Source: an uncultured Oscillospiraceae bacterium (GTDB lineage: Bacteria > Bacillota > Clostridia > Oscillospirales > Oscillospiraceae). From it: a stretch of DNA of 35,379 bases. The stretch is from NCBI GenBank assembly GCA_947626385.1, contig CANQSD010000005.1, forward strand, positions 1-35,379. The letters run 5' to 3'. The translations under genes and the position numbers were made by a program. The notes beneath the pieces were generated by a model. That model ran no database searches, was not told the origin of the DNA, and saw only the letters and a program-made list of their open reading frames with translations. Shown one piece after another: positions 17,288-25,711 of the stretch. How positions within the stretch are numbered: position 1 is the stretch's first letter; every line of letters begins with the position of its first letter.

Positions 17288-17482
17288 ATGACAGACTATA
17301 TTTCCCACAAGGTAAAATGCCGCCGTGACTATGGGATTGAGCGAATAGTCTATCTCCGATTGGCCGAAAAAAACGGCAAAACGGTTTGCGTATGCGATTG
17401 TTGCGAAGACGCGAACAATTCTGATCCGTGCAAAGCCTGTAAAGCCGCTGCGGAAAAGGCGCTTTCCGAGTACCTCCCTTGA
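17288..17482 (+). CDS. Small Cys-rich protein
   Basis: MTDYISHKVKCRRDYGIERIVYLRLAEKNGKTVCVCDCCEDANNSDPCKACKAAAEKALSEYLP; RBS gggagg. Confidence 0.65.
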   Translation: MTDYISHKVKCRRDYGIERIVYLRLAEKNGKTVCVCDCCEDANNSDPCKACKAAAEKALSEYLP

Positions 17483-17483
17483 C

Positions 17484-17720
17484 TTATCCCTGCTCCGCCG
17501 CCTGGACGTGCTTGTTCAAAGACGCCATCCAGGATGAGACCATTCGGGTGACGGGGTCCACTTGGCCGATAAACTTTCCGTCCAGCGTGTAGAAGTCCAT
17601 GGCCGTCCTCACGGGGTCACTGTCCTCACCGGTCCCCATTCGCGTCTCAACCACAATAACCTCCACCACTCTCGCCCTGCCCGGCCTGCTCGCCTGGGCA
17701 GGATTTTTCAACTCATTCAT
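17484..17720 (-). CDS. Phage hypothetical protein
   Basis: MNELKNPAQASRPGRARVVEVIVVETRMGTGEDSDPVRTAMDFYTLDGKFIGQVDPVTRMVSSW. Confidence 0.65.
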   Translation of the reverse strand: MNELKNPAQASRPGRARVVEVIVVETRMGTGEDSDPVRTAMDFYTLDGKFIGQVDPVTRMVSSWMASLNKHVQAAEQG

Positions 17721-17740
17721 TTTCTGTCTCCTTTCTCGCT

Positions 17741-17959
17741 TTAAGCGGAATTACGGGTAAAAGAAATGTTGTCTATGGGCAGGCCGTAGAGTTTGGAATA
17801 TTTCTCTACCATCTCCCACCCCGGTTCGGTCTTTCCTGATTCGTGATTTTGGATCGTCTTAATCGTGGTATTGAGTTGGTTTGCAGCCTCTTTTTGAGAC
17901 AATCCGGCATTTACGCGGGCTGCGGCCAGGCTTATTCTGATTCTCTCCATCTTTATCAC
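17741..17959 (-). CDS. XRE-family HTH (Cro-like) regulator
   Basis: MIKMERIRISLAAARVNAGLSQKEAANQLNTTIKTIQNHESGKTEPGWEMVEKYSKLYGLPIDNI. Confidence 0.85.
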   Translation of the reverse strand: MIKMERIRISLAAARVNAGLSQKEAANQLNTTIKTIQNHESGKTEPGWEMVEKYSKLYGLPIDNISFTRNSA

Positions 17960-17974
17960 CTCCTTCGTATCGCT

Positions 17975-18061
17975 ATTGTATCTCGCTTAAAGCGAATTGT
18001 CAAGCTAAAAGCGAAAAATTTTTTCTTTTTTATTGACTTTCTTTCGCTTTTGGCTTATTGT
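17975..18061. promoter_or_regulatory. Lysogeny switch: divergent promoters with operators
   Basis: Minus promoter TTGACA-17-TACAAT (-35 17998-18003, -10 17975-17980); plus promoter TTGACT-17-TATTGT (18033-18061); operators TCGCTTAAAGCGA (17983), TCGCTTTTAGCTT (minus, ~18002) and TCGCTTTTGGCTT (~18044). Confidence 0.75.
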
Positions 18062-18087
18062 ATAGGTAAGTGAAGGGAGGCTTATTT

Positions 18088-18462
18088 ATGAGTGACATTG
18101 TTGCCGAAACTCAAAAACGCATTTTCGCGGACAATCTGCGGCGTTTGATGGAGGAAAAGGGCACCAGTCAGGACGACATTGTCCGGAGACTCGGCTACTC
18201 GTCCTCCACCGTCTCCGATTGGTGCAACGCGAAGAAATACCCCCGTATCAAGAAAATGCAGGAGCTGGCGGACATGCTGGGTGTTTCCGTGTCTGACCTG
18301 CGGGACCAGCCCTCCGCCCCTATCCCCCACTCCAAATTCCGCGAGGTCCTGTCCGAGAGCGGCCTCCGTCTCCTGCTGGACGAGGATGCCAACGTGCCCG
18401 ACGAGAACTTGGAGGACATCATCAAATACATCCGGCTCCGCCAGGGGCAGGTGGGCAAATGA
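18088..18462 (+). CDS. CI-like phage repressor (XRE HTH)
   Basis: MSDIVAETQKRIFADNLRRLMEEKGTSQDDIVRRLGYSSSTVSDWCNAKKYPRIKKMQELADMLGVSVSDL; gggagg RBS. Confidence 0.87.
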   Translation: MSDIVAETQKRIFADNLRRLMEEKGTSQDDIVRRLGYSSSTVSDWCNAKKYPRIKKMQELADMLGVSVSDLRDQPSAPIPHSKFREVLSESGLRLLLDEDANVPDENLEDIIKYIRLRQGQVGK

Positions 18463-19004
18463 AATTCTACCGCGACGTTGATTATTACCTCTATTTTGAG
18501 GACTTCCCCCACATGGGCGTCCCAGGCGTAACGGTCCTGAACACCGACGGGACGGTCAATATTTTTATAAACACCCTGTATAAACCAGAGATCCAAACCC
18601 GGACAGTAAAGCACGAGCTCCGCCATATGGTTCTTAATCACTTCTTCACCGACTGGCTGCCCATCGAGACGAAAGAACTGGAGGCAGACGAGACGGATGA
18701 CCCGAACTGCGTCTTTGCCCGGGACTTCTCAAGCGTTGAATATCTGGGCAAAGTCCGTTTCCCCCAGCAGTACAAGATCCCCTTTGTCCAGGTGGAGGAG
18801 GAAGCCCAGGCCATGACCCACGCCGCCGGCGGGTTGCATATCGCCCTAGAGCCTCCAGTTTGCTCAAAGCTGACAGAGGAGGAATCCGAAGCATACCTCC
18901 AGGACGTTGAAAAGGCCCTCAATAAGATCACCAACATCAGAAAGCGGGACAAATACTTCGTGCGATCCATGTTGAAAAACGGGAAAGCGAGGACCCACCC
19001 ATGA
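18459..19004 (+). CDS. ImmA/IrrE-family metallopeptidase
   Basis: HELRHMVLNHF zinc motif directly after repressor with ATGA overlap. Confidence 0.85.
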   Translation: MKFYRDVDYYLYFEDFPHMGVPGVTVLNTDGTVNIFINTLYKPEIQTRTVKHELRHMVLNHFFTDWLPIETKELEADETDDPNCVFARDFSSVEYLGKVRFPQQYKIPFVQVEEEAQAMTHAAGGLHIALEPPVCSKLTEEESEAYLQDVEKALNKITNIRKRDKYFVRSMLKNGKARTHP

Positions 19005-19273
19005 AAAACTCCTTTCCCGGCATCATCGGCATCATCGGCGCCCTCATCCTCAAGCTCATCTACGGCCCGGCGTATGAACGGCGCTGGTGGGCCGACCCGG
19101 ATTCCGGCGTCAAGGGCGTGGAGGCTGTCCTGTCCTTCTGCGCGGTCATGTGGGTGCTCGTCCTGGTCCTCCTATTCACCGACACCGTCCCGACCCACGC
19201 CCTCATCTACATTGCCGCCTTCCCCACCTTCCTCGCTGTCTGGCTCCTCATCGTCAGGACCCGCAAACCATAA
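19001..19273 (+). CDS. Small membrane protein
   Basis: MKNSFPGIIGIIGALILKLIYGPAYERRWWADPDSGVKGVEAVLSFCAVMWVLVLVLLF...; overlap with upstream stop. Confidence 0.65.
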   Translation: MKNSFPGIIGIIGALILKLIYGPAYERRWWADPDSGVKGVEAVLSFCAVMWVLVLVLLFTDTVPTHALIYIAAFPTFLAVWLLIVRTRKP

Positions 19274-19276
19274 AAA

Positions 19277-19306
19277 AGCCGCCCCCGGCTGGCACCGGGG
19301 GCGGCT
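19277..19306 (+). terminator. Strong hairpin
   Basis: AGCCGCCCCCGGctggcaCCGGGGGCGGCT, perfect 12-bp stem. Confidence 0.55.
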
Positions 19307-19312
19307 ATGCAA

Positions 19313-19349
19313 GAAGGGTAGTAAGTTTTCTCAGGGCCTACTACCCTTC
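19313..19349. repeat. Inverted repeat in integrase leader
   Basis: GAAGGGTAGTA ... TACTACCCTTC, perfect 11 bp. Confidence 0.7.
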
Positions 19350-19378
19350 AATATTAACATAATATTGGAGGTTTTACA

Positions 19379-20551
19379 ATGGGAAAAGTGAAAAAAGTTG
19401 ACTATGGGGCCATGTTTTCTTTTGACCCCAAGACCGGGCTTTACTACTGCTCCAGGGTCATCAACGGCGTCCCCCGCAAATTCCGCTCCAAGGACCCGGA
19501 GGCCCTGTATCACAAGGTGGAGGCCGCCATCAACGAGAAAGACGCCGTCCCCACCTTCGGCGCCATTGCCGAGGCTTGGGAACGGTGGAAGTATGAGACG
19601 GTAGAGGACAATACGATAGCCTGTTACAAGCCCAACGTAAAGCGGGCGGTGGAGGCCCTGGGCTCCTGTACGCCGGTGGACAAGGTCACCCCGGCGGACG
19701 TTACGCGGCTGATCATGCAAATGAAGGCGGAGGGCTATTCGGCACAGTCTGTAAAAACGCAAAAGGCCGTCTTGAAGATGATCTTCGACTACGCTATCAT
19801 TCAGGATCATGCCGCTATCCTCTACAACCCCGCCGCCTCCGTCACCGTCCCCCGCGGCCTTCCCCGGAAAAAGCGGGAATGTCCCAACGACAGCGTCATG
19901 CAGACGATCATTGACAGCGTGGACACTGCCCCCTTCGGCCTCTTTCCGTTTCTGCTCCTGTATACCGGCTGCCGGCGCGGGGAGGCCCTGGCCCTGACAT
20001 GGGGCGATATCGACACCGCCAACGATCTGATCCACGTCACCAAGGAATACGCCTACCCCTACGGAAAACCGATCCTGAAAACCACCAAGACAGAGGCCGG
20101 CGTCCGGTCCGTCACACTGTTGACAGACCTCAAGCGGCACCTCACCAGGCCCAAGGACGCCAAAGACGGCGATCTGATCTTTCATGGGGACAAACCAAAC
20201 GCTCCGTTGGGCGACAGCAAGTTTAAAGCTCGATGGCTGGACTTCTGCCGTGCCACGGGGTACGTGGAGACCAGGATCGAAACGCGCAAGAACAAAGACG
20301 GATCCGTCCGCACCTATAAGCGCACCGTCCCCACGCTGACACCTCACCAGCTCAGGCACGGCTACGCTACCCTTCTCTTTGAGAGCGGCGTCGACACGAA
20401 AACCTCTCAAAATCAGCTGGGCCACTCCGATATCCACACCACCATGCAGACCTATACCGCCATCCGCGAGGCCCACAGGAACACCGAGATCCAAAAGCTT
20501 GGCGACTACATCGACCAAAAATACCACACCACTCATGTGTCCTCCACTTGA
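19379..20551 (+). CDS. int: Phage tyrosine integrase
   Basis: TGCRRGEALALTW...TPHQLRHGYATLLFESGVDTKTSQNQLGHSDIHTTMQTYTAI: R/HxxR/H/Y catalytic set. Confidence 0.95.
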   Translation: MGKVKKVDYGAMFSFDPKTGLYYCSRVINGVPRKFRSKDPEALYHKVEAAINEKDAVPTFGAIAEAWERWKYETVEDNTIACYKPNVKRAVEALGSCTPVDKVTPADVTRLIMQMKAEGYSAQSVKTQKAVLKMIFDYAIIQDHAAILYNPAASVTVPRGLPRKKRECPNDSVMQTIIDSVDTAPFGLFPFLLLYTGCRRGEALALTWGDIDTANDLIHVTKEYAYPYGKPILKTTKTEAGVRSVTLLTDLKRHLTRPKDAKDGDLIFHGDKPNAPLGDSKFKARWLDFCRATGYVETRIETRKNKDGSVRTYKRTVPTLTPHQLRHGYATLLFESGVDTKTSQNQLGHSDIHTTMQTYTAIREAHRNTEIQKLGDYIDQKYHTTHVSST

Positions 20552-20650
20552 CTTTCTCTCCCCCCTATGGAATGCCCACCCCATGCAGAACGGACACCGC
20601 ACAGGACACTAAATCCCATTCGCATTGAAAATCCGTTTCTTCGTAACACA

Positions 20651-20694
20651 TGGGGTTCAAGAGGCCGCTGGTTCGAATCCAGTCACTCGGACCA
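20651..20694 (+). other. attR candidate: 3' half of tRNA-Pro(GGG)
   Basis: TGGGG anticodon loop, TCAAG stem, AGGCC, GCTGG-TTCGAAT-CCAGT T-arm, CACTCGG-A-CCA; 5' half absent; 100 bp after int. Confidence 0.8.
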
Positions 20695-20721
20695 CGTCGT
20701 CGCGGAAGTCGCGATGGCTCG

Positions 20722-20756
20722 AAAAGAGGCAGAAGCCGAAGGCTTCTGCCTCTTTT
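20722..20756 (+). terminator. tRNA-associated terminator
   Basis: AAAAGAGGCAGAAGCCgaaGGCTTCTGCCTCTTTT perfect hairpin. Confidence 0.85.
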
Positions 20757-20784
20757 CTCACTCGCCGACTTCGCTTCTCCTTTC

Positions 20785-20820
20785 AAAACGCGACCCACTA
20801 TGTTGGGCTCGCGTTTTGTT
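20785..20820 (+). terminator. Second terminator
   Basis: AAAACGCGAcCCA...TGGGctCGCGTTTT then GTTTTTGTT. Confidence 0.6.
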
Positions 20821-20878
20821 TTTGTTCCGGCAAGGGCATTTTCCCTTTAGTTTTCCCTTTACAGCTCGGATACGGAAT

Positions 20879-21499
20879 CTATTTTTTGAATTTTGCCTTG
20901 ACCGCCTCGAAATCGGAGTGGAGCTTGGCACGATTTTGCTCGATCTTCTGCTTGCGGTCGGCCTTCCTGGCCTCACGGAGCTTGGCGCGGGCCTCCTTTT
21001 CCATCTCCTTCTGGGCGCGGAGGGCCTCCTCGACCTCCTCCTCTACCTGGGCGGCGTCCTCTTCCACCACGGACACGTTGAACTTGGAGAGCATCCGCTG
21101 GGCGGCGCCCTCCTCCGCCTCCTGCTCCAGGGCGATCAGGGCAACCTCGCCGTCCATCAGCTGCTCGGTGACCATCTCCATGAGGGACGCGTTGTGGGAG
21201 GCGTCCCCGGCGTCGATGGCACTGCCGGTGAGCATCCCGATACTGCTGCCCAGGAGCATCCCGAAGGGCCCGCCCAGGACGCCCACCAGCATCCCGATGA
21301 GCCCGCCGGCGGTCATGTCATCCCGGGTCTCCGCGCCCGTATCAAAGGCGTCCAGGGGGACGATACGCCCGTTCTGTTTCTTCACCAGGGCCGCCTGTGT
21401 CACCACATAGGCATCGGTAATGGGCGCCCTGCGCAGCTCCGTCAGGGCCTGATAGCCCTCGCTTTCCACCTTAAAGATGGCTGAAATAATTTTTTCCAT
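20879..21499 (-). CDS. DUF1269-like protein with glycine-zipper membrane segment and coiled-coil tail
   Basis: MEKIISAIFKVESEGYQALTELRR...GGLIGMLVGVLGGPFGMLLGSSIGMLTGSAIDA... Confidence 0.75.
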   Translation of the reverse strand: MEKIISAIFKVESEGYQALTELRRAPITDAYVVTQAALVKKQNGRIVPLDAFDTGAETRDDMTAGGLIGMLVGVLGGPFGMLLGSSIGMLTGSAIDAGDASHNASLMEMVTEQLMDGEVALIALEQEAEEGAAQRMLSKFNVSVVEEDAAQVEEEVEEALRAQKEMEKEARAKLREARKADRKQKIEQNRAKLHSDFEAVKAKFKK

Positions 21500-21517
21500 T
21501 TCGATCTACCGCCTTTC

Positions 21518-22387
21518 TCAAAAATGAATGACCTCCGGCTCCTGCGTGAAGGAGCTGAATGTTGCTGTGGCGTTTTTGAAGTAGAGCATCTGCATATTGT
21601 CGTCGTCCGCGCTGTACATGGGCTTGAGCTCCGGCATCTTTTCGAGTAAGGCCAGCTTCACGTCCCGGTCGTCATCGTTCACAAGCTCGCCGGCCACGCG
21701 CAGCCACGTCCCGTCCATAAAGGCGCACAGCTCCACGTGGGGATTTTTCCGGATCTGCGCGGAGACCTCCTTGACCTTGCCCGTCTGGATGTAGAGCTTC
21801 CCGTCCCGCAAAAGCACCGTCCCGAAGGGCCTGACACGGGGCTGGTCCCCATCCACGGTGGCCAGGTAGTAGGTCTGCGCGTCATTCAGGAAGTAGTAGA
21901 CCTTCTCGATGCCCTCGGCGTTCAGCCGTCCGTCGATCTCCGCCAGAATCCCGTCCGCGTACTCCTTCAGGTAGCTTGCCAGGTCCGCCAGGGAGACGCC
22001 AAACTCCTCCGTCATGAACTCGTCCGCCGCCATGAGCGCGTCGAGCCTGGCCGCGAGCTTCACAAGTCCCTGCTCCACCTCGGACCCGAAGGCGATAAGC
22101 TCCGCCTCCTCGTCGCCGTCCTCCGCCCAGAACACCGCGTCCGGGATGCCGTTTCCGTCGGCGTCGTGGAGATAAAGGTTGAATTCCCCGTTTCCGCTGA
22201 GGTCAAAGGACAGCGTGTCGATGGTCTTGCCGTCGTTCTCCGCGGAAAAGCATACGTCCGCCGCGCCGTCGCCGTCCAGGTCCAGCATGATCTCGTTCCT
22301 GCCGCTGCGCACCAGCATCCCCTTGAGCTCCGGGTCCTCGCGGATGAGCTTCTTGATCCTTCTGATCTCGTTATTTCCCTGATCCAT
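21518..22387 (-). CDS. EF-hand-like N-terminus fused to pyridoxamine-5'-phosphate-oxidase-like FMN-binding domain
   Basis: DLDGDGAADVCF, DADGNGIPDAVF; C-terminal YYLATVDGDQPRVRPFGTVLLRDGKLYIQTGKVKEVSAQIRKNPHVELCAFMDGTWLRVAGEL. Confidence 0.85.
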   Translation of the reverse strand: MDQGNNEIRRIKKLIREDPELKGMLVRSGRNEIMLDLDGDGAADVCFSAENDGKTIDTLSFDLSGNGEFNLYLHDADGNGIPDAVFWAEDGDEEAELIAFGSEVEQGLVKLAARLDALMAADEFMTEEFGVSLADLASYLKEYADGILAEIDGRLNAEGIEKVYYFLNDAQTYYLATVDGDQPRVRPFGTVLLRDGKLYIQTGKVKEVSAQIRKNPHVELCAFMDGTWLRVAGELVNDDDRDVKLALLEKMPELKPMYSADDDNMQMLYFKNATATFSSFTQEPEVIHF

Positions 22388-22528
22388 AAAATGACCTCCT
22401 TGTTGATTTTTCCCGACACTGTGGATTTAACGTGTCAAGTCGAGTATACCACTTTTTGGGACATATTTCAACCCCGGCCGCCAAAAATCCCCAACACGTC
22501 CCCGCCGGGAGAAAATCCGCAAAGAATC

Positions 22529-22558
22529 TTGACTTTCGCCGGCATCATGGGTTAGAAT
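22529..22558 (+). promoter_or_regulatory. Sigma70-like promoter upstream of acyltransferase
   Basis: TTGACT-18-TAGAAT. Confidence 0.55.
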
Positions 22559-22560
22559 AG

Positions 22561-22587
22561 AAGTCCCAAAGTCAGGCTTTGGGGCTT
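22561..22587 (+). terminator. Terminator/attenuator-like hairpin at the predicted transcript 5' end
   Basis: AAGTCCCAAAGtcaggCTTTGGGGCTTTTTT. Confidence 0.65.
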
Positions 22588-22616
22588 TTTTCTGCGCTCA
22601 CGCCGGGAGGTCTGAT

Positions 22617-23642
22617 ATGGAAAAGGATCGTTTCTTGTATATGGACGTTCTGCGCGTATTCGCCTTTCTGTGCGTAACGGCGCTCCACGCGGCAACGCCC
22701 TATCTTTCCACCGCATCACTGACGGGGTCCGTCTCGTGGATCTTCTGCGTCTGCGTCAATGCCGTGGCCCGGGCAGGCGTTCCCCTCTTTCTCATGCTCA
22801 CCGGCGCTCTCCTGCTGGGACGAGACGAAGGCGTGGGCGCCTTTTATCGCCGCCGCCTTCCCAGGATCCTCCTTCCCATCGCGGTATGGGACATTCTCTA
22901 CTATTACTGTTTGAGCGACGGGGCTTTGTCGGGAGGAGGGCTGTCCCTTTCCGCCTTCCTCGGAGCCGTTCTTAACAACGGCACCTATTACCACCTGTGG
23001 TATCTTTACGAGCTCCTGGGGATCTATCTCATTCTCCCCTTTCTCTCCCGCGCCTGCCGGAGCTCCAACCTGAAGGAGGCTGCCGTCCTGCTGGTCGTCG
23101 CCGCCTTTCCCGGGACCATTCGGCCGTTTCTGAATCGGCACCTTCCGATCGGCATCTTCCTCTTCGACCCACTGTTGGAGGGATACCTGGGCTATGTCCT
23201 CCTGGGGTATCTTCTCAGCCGGATACGCCTCACAAAAACAGCCGTCGTTTTGGCCTGCTTCTCTCTGGTCCTGGGGCTTTTCTTCAGCATCGCCGGAAAC
23301 ATCCACGCCTCTCTGGAAGCGGGCGCGCCGGACCTTGTTATGAACGGCGGGTATATGCTCAACCACTACCTCACCGCTGGCGGCCTCTTTCTGCTGGCCC
23401 GCCGCTTCATCCTCTCCCCCACCGCCCCCGGTAAATTTGGCGGCCTTATGCGGACCCTCTCCGCTGCCACGTATCCGGCCTACGGCATCCACGCCGCTGT
23501 CCTTTTCGCGCTTGAGCGCTTTGTCCCGCTTCCCTCCGTCACCCTTTCGGTCTGCGTCTTCACCGCCGCCACGGCGCTCCTCTCCCTGGCCTTCGGCCTT
23601 GCGACGCGCCGGACGCGGCCCACGCGTTTTCTCTTCGGTTGA
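22617..23642 (+). CDS. Acyltransferase 3 family membrane protein
   Basis: RFLYMDVLRVFAFLCVTALHA...WYLYELLGIYLILPFLSR...; multiple TM; ggaggtctgat RBS. Confidence 0.85.
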   Translation: MEKDRFLYMDVLRVFAFLCVTALHAATPYLSTASLTGSVSWIFCVCVNAVARAGVPLFLMLTGALLLGRDEGVGAFYRRRLPRILLPIAVWDILYYYCLSDGALSGGGLSLSAFLGAVLNNGTYYHLWYLYELLGIYLILPFLSRACRSSNLKEAAVLLVVAAFPGTIRPFLNRHLPIGIFLFDPLLEGYLGYVLLGYLLSRIRLTKTAVVLACFSLVLGLFFSIAGNIHASLEAGAPDLVMNGGYMLNHYLTAGGLFLLARRFILSPTAPGKFGGLMRTLSAATYPAYGIHAAVLFALERFVPLPSVTLSVCVFTAATALLSLAFGLATRRTRPTRFLFG

Positions 23643-23684
23643 GGACCTGCGGAAATTTTTCCCATTTCACAGAAAGGCGTCATT

Positions 23685-25070
23685 ATGTCACAAAGCATCG
23701 ACAATACCGCCGTCTTTGAGGAGCTGCCCATCCCCAAGGCGGTGCTGAAAATGGCCGTGCCCACGGTCATCAGCCAGCTCATCGTCCTCATCTACAACAT
23801 GGCCGACACCTTTTTTCTCGGGCGCACCGGCAGCGACCTCATGGTGGGCGGCGTATCGCTGATCCTCCCCATCTTCAACATCTCCCTGTCCATCTCCGGC
23901 CTTGCCGGCATCGGCGGCGGGGCGCTGATCTCCCGGCTCCTGGGGCAAAAGCGGCCCGAGGAGGCCCGGCGGGTCTACAGCTTCTGCGTCTATCTGGGGG
24001 CGCTGACGGCGGCGCTCTTCTCCGTGGGGGTCGCGTGCTTCATGCGGCCTCTGATGTACGCCCTGGGGGCCAACGACGCCAATTACAAATACGCCAGCGC
24101 CTATGCCTTCTTCGTCATCGTCTGCGGCGGCGTTCCCACGGTCCTTTCCAACACCCTCTCCACCCTCATCCGCAGCGTGGGAGAATCGAAAAAGGCGGGC
24201 TTCGGCATCACCATGGGCGGCGTCATCAACATCGGCCTGGACCCGCTCTTCATGTTCGTGCTCCTGCCCGAAGGCATGGAGGTGGTGGGCGCCGGCGCGG
24301 CTACGTTCCTTTCCAACTGCGCCGCCTGCGTCTACTTCATCGCGGTCCTGGCCCGTATGCGCCGAAAGGGCGGCCTTCTGCGCCTCACAAGCCCCAAGGG
24401 CCTGCCGGAGAAAAAGAGTATCCTGGGCATCTTCGCCGTGGGCGTCCCCTCCTCCATCGCCACGCTGCTCTTTGACCTGGACTACATGGTCATCGACAAG
24501 CTCATGAGCGGCTACGGGGACATGGCCCTGGCGGCCATCGGCATCGTATTGAAGGTAGAGCGCCTGCCCCTCAATGTGGGCATCGGCATCTGCCAGGGCA
24601 TGATGCCCATCATCGCCTACAACTACTCGGCGAAAAACTACCGGCGCATGGCGGATACCAAGCGCTTCTCGCTTCTGCTGGGCCTGGCCTGCGCCGCCGT
24701 GAGCATCGCCCTCTACGAGCTCTTTGCCGGCCCCATCATGCGCTTTTTCATCAAAGGCGCCCCCGCCACCGCCGCCATAGGCGCCAAATTCCTCCGGGCC
24801 CGCGTGCTGGCCACGGTGATGATGTTCCTGTGCTTTTTCCACGTCTACCTCTTCAACGGCTTCGGCAAGGGCGGCTACGCCCTCTTCCTCGGCGTCTCCC
24901 GCTGGGCCGTCTTTAACATCCCCATGCTCTTTATCCTCAACCGTTTCTTCGGTATGTACGGCCTCGTCTGGTCCCAGCTCGCCGCCGACACCCTCACCGT
25001 CATCCTCTCCCTCGTTGTCTACCGGATGTACGCAAAACGCGAGCTCAGTCATCTTGACACCGCCGGGTAA
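23685..25070 (+). CDS. MATE-family efflux transporter
   Basis: PIPKAVLKMAVPTVISQLIVLIYNMADTFFLGRTGSDLMVGGVSLILPIFN... Confidence 0.95.
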   Translation: MSQSIDNTAVFEELPIPKAVLKMAVPTVISQLIVLIYNMADTFFLGRTGSDLMVGGVSLILPIFNISLSISGLAGIGGGALISRLLGQKRPEEARRVYSFCVYLGALTAALFSVGVACFMRPLMYALGANDANYKYASAYAFFVIVCGGVPTVLSNTLSTLIRSVGESKKAGFGITMGGVINIGLDPLFMFVLLPEGMEVVGAGAATFLSNCAACVYFIAVLARMRRKGGLLRLTSPKGLPEKKSILGIFAVGVPSSIATLLFDLDYMVIDKLMSGYGDMALAAIGIVLKVERLPLNVGIGICQGMMPIIAYNYSAKNYRRMADTKRFSLLLGLACAAVSIALYELFAGPIMRFFIKGAPATAAIGAKFLRARVLATVMMFLCFFHVYLFNGFGKGGYALFLGVSRWAVFNIPMLFILNRFFGMYGLVWSQLAADTLTVILSLVVYRMYAKRELSHLDTAG

Positions 25071-25126
25071 AATGGTATGATAGCCTTAGACGTATTCTTG
25101 AAAATGTTATTTAAGGTGGAATATAC

Positions 25127-25711
25127 ATGAAAATATATACCATCATCGGCGGTATCAACGGCGTCGGGAAGTCCAGCTTCACCGGCTCCATCCGTGGCCG
25201 CCGCTCGGATTTGGGCGTCATCATCGACGTGGACCGTCTGACCGCCTCCCTCGGCGGGGACATGCTTTCCGGAGGCAAAACCGCTCTTATGAAGATCGAC
25301 GACTGCCTTGAGCGGGGCGTGAGCTTCACGCAGGAGACGACCCTTTCCGGCCGCAAGACCGAGCTTACAGCAAGGCGTGCCCGGGAGCTTGGCTACACCG
25401 TCCGGCTCTTTTACATCGCCCTCGATTCCGCCGAGGACTGCATGGAGCGGGTGGAGAACCGTGTCCGCCGCGGAGGCCACAACATCAGGGAGGACGACAT
25501 CCTCCGCCGCTTCGCCGGACGTTGGGAAGCCCTCGCCAAGATCCTCCCCTGCTGTGACTACGCGGAGCTCTACGACAACTACAACGGCTTTGTCAAGGTC
25601 GCCGAATATGAAAACGGCGGCCTCATCCCCATCGGCGACTACCGTCCGCGGTGGCTTTCCGAGCTTATGGAGTATCTGAAGACATGGACCTCACAAACCT
25701 CGCTGAACTGA
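25127..25711 (+). CDS. Zeta-toxin-like P-loop kinase
   Basis: IIGGINGVGKSSFTG Walker A; DVDRLTASLGG; FTQETTLSGRKTELTARRARELGYTVRLFYIALDSAEDCMERVENRVRRGGHNI. Confidence 0.85.
   Translation: MKIYTIIGGINGVGKSSFTGSIRGRRSDLGVIIDVDRLTASLGGDMLSGGKTALMKIDDCLERGVSFTQETTLSGRKTELTARRARELGYTVRLFYIALDSAEDCMERVENRVRRGGHNIREDDILRRFAGRWEALAKILPCCDYAELYDNYNGFVKVAEYENGGLIPIGDYRPRWLSELMEYLKTWTSQTSLN

Noticed and set aside
19331-20602. 423-aa minus-strand ORF
   Set aside because: Shadow of the integrase gene.
20565-20798. 77-aa minus ORF (..WIRTSGLLNPMCYEETDF..)
   Set aside because: Runs across the partial tRNA and its terminator; typical spurious tRNA-derived ORF.
23688-25052. 454-aa minus-strand ORF
   Set aside because: Shadow of the MATE transporter gene.
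25127-25711. Zeta/epsilon toxin-antitoxin system
   Set aside because: No adjacent antitoxin and housekeeping gene context.
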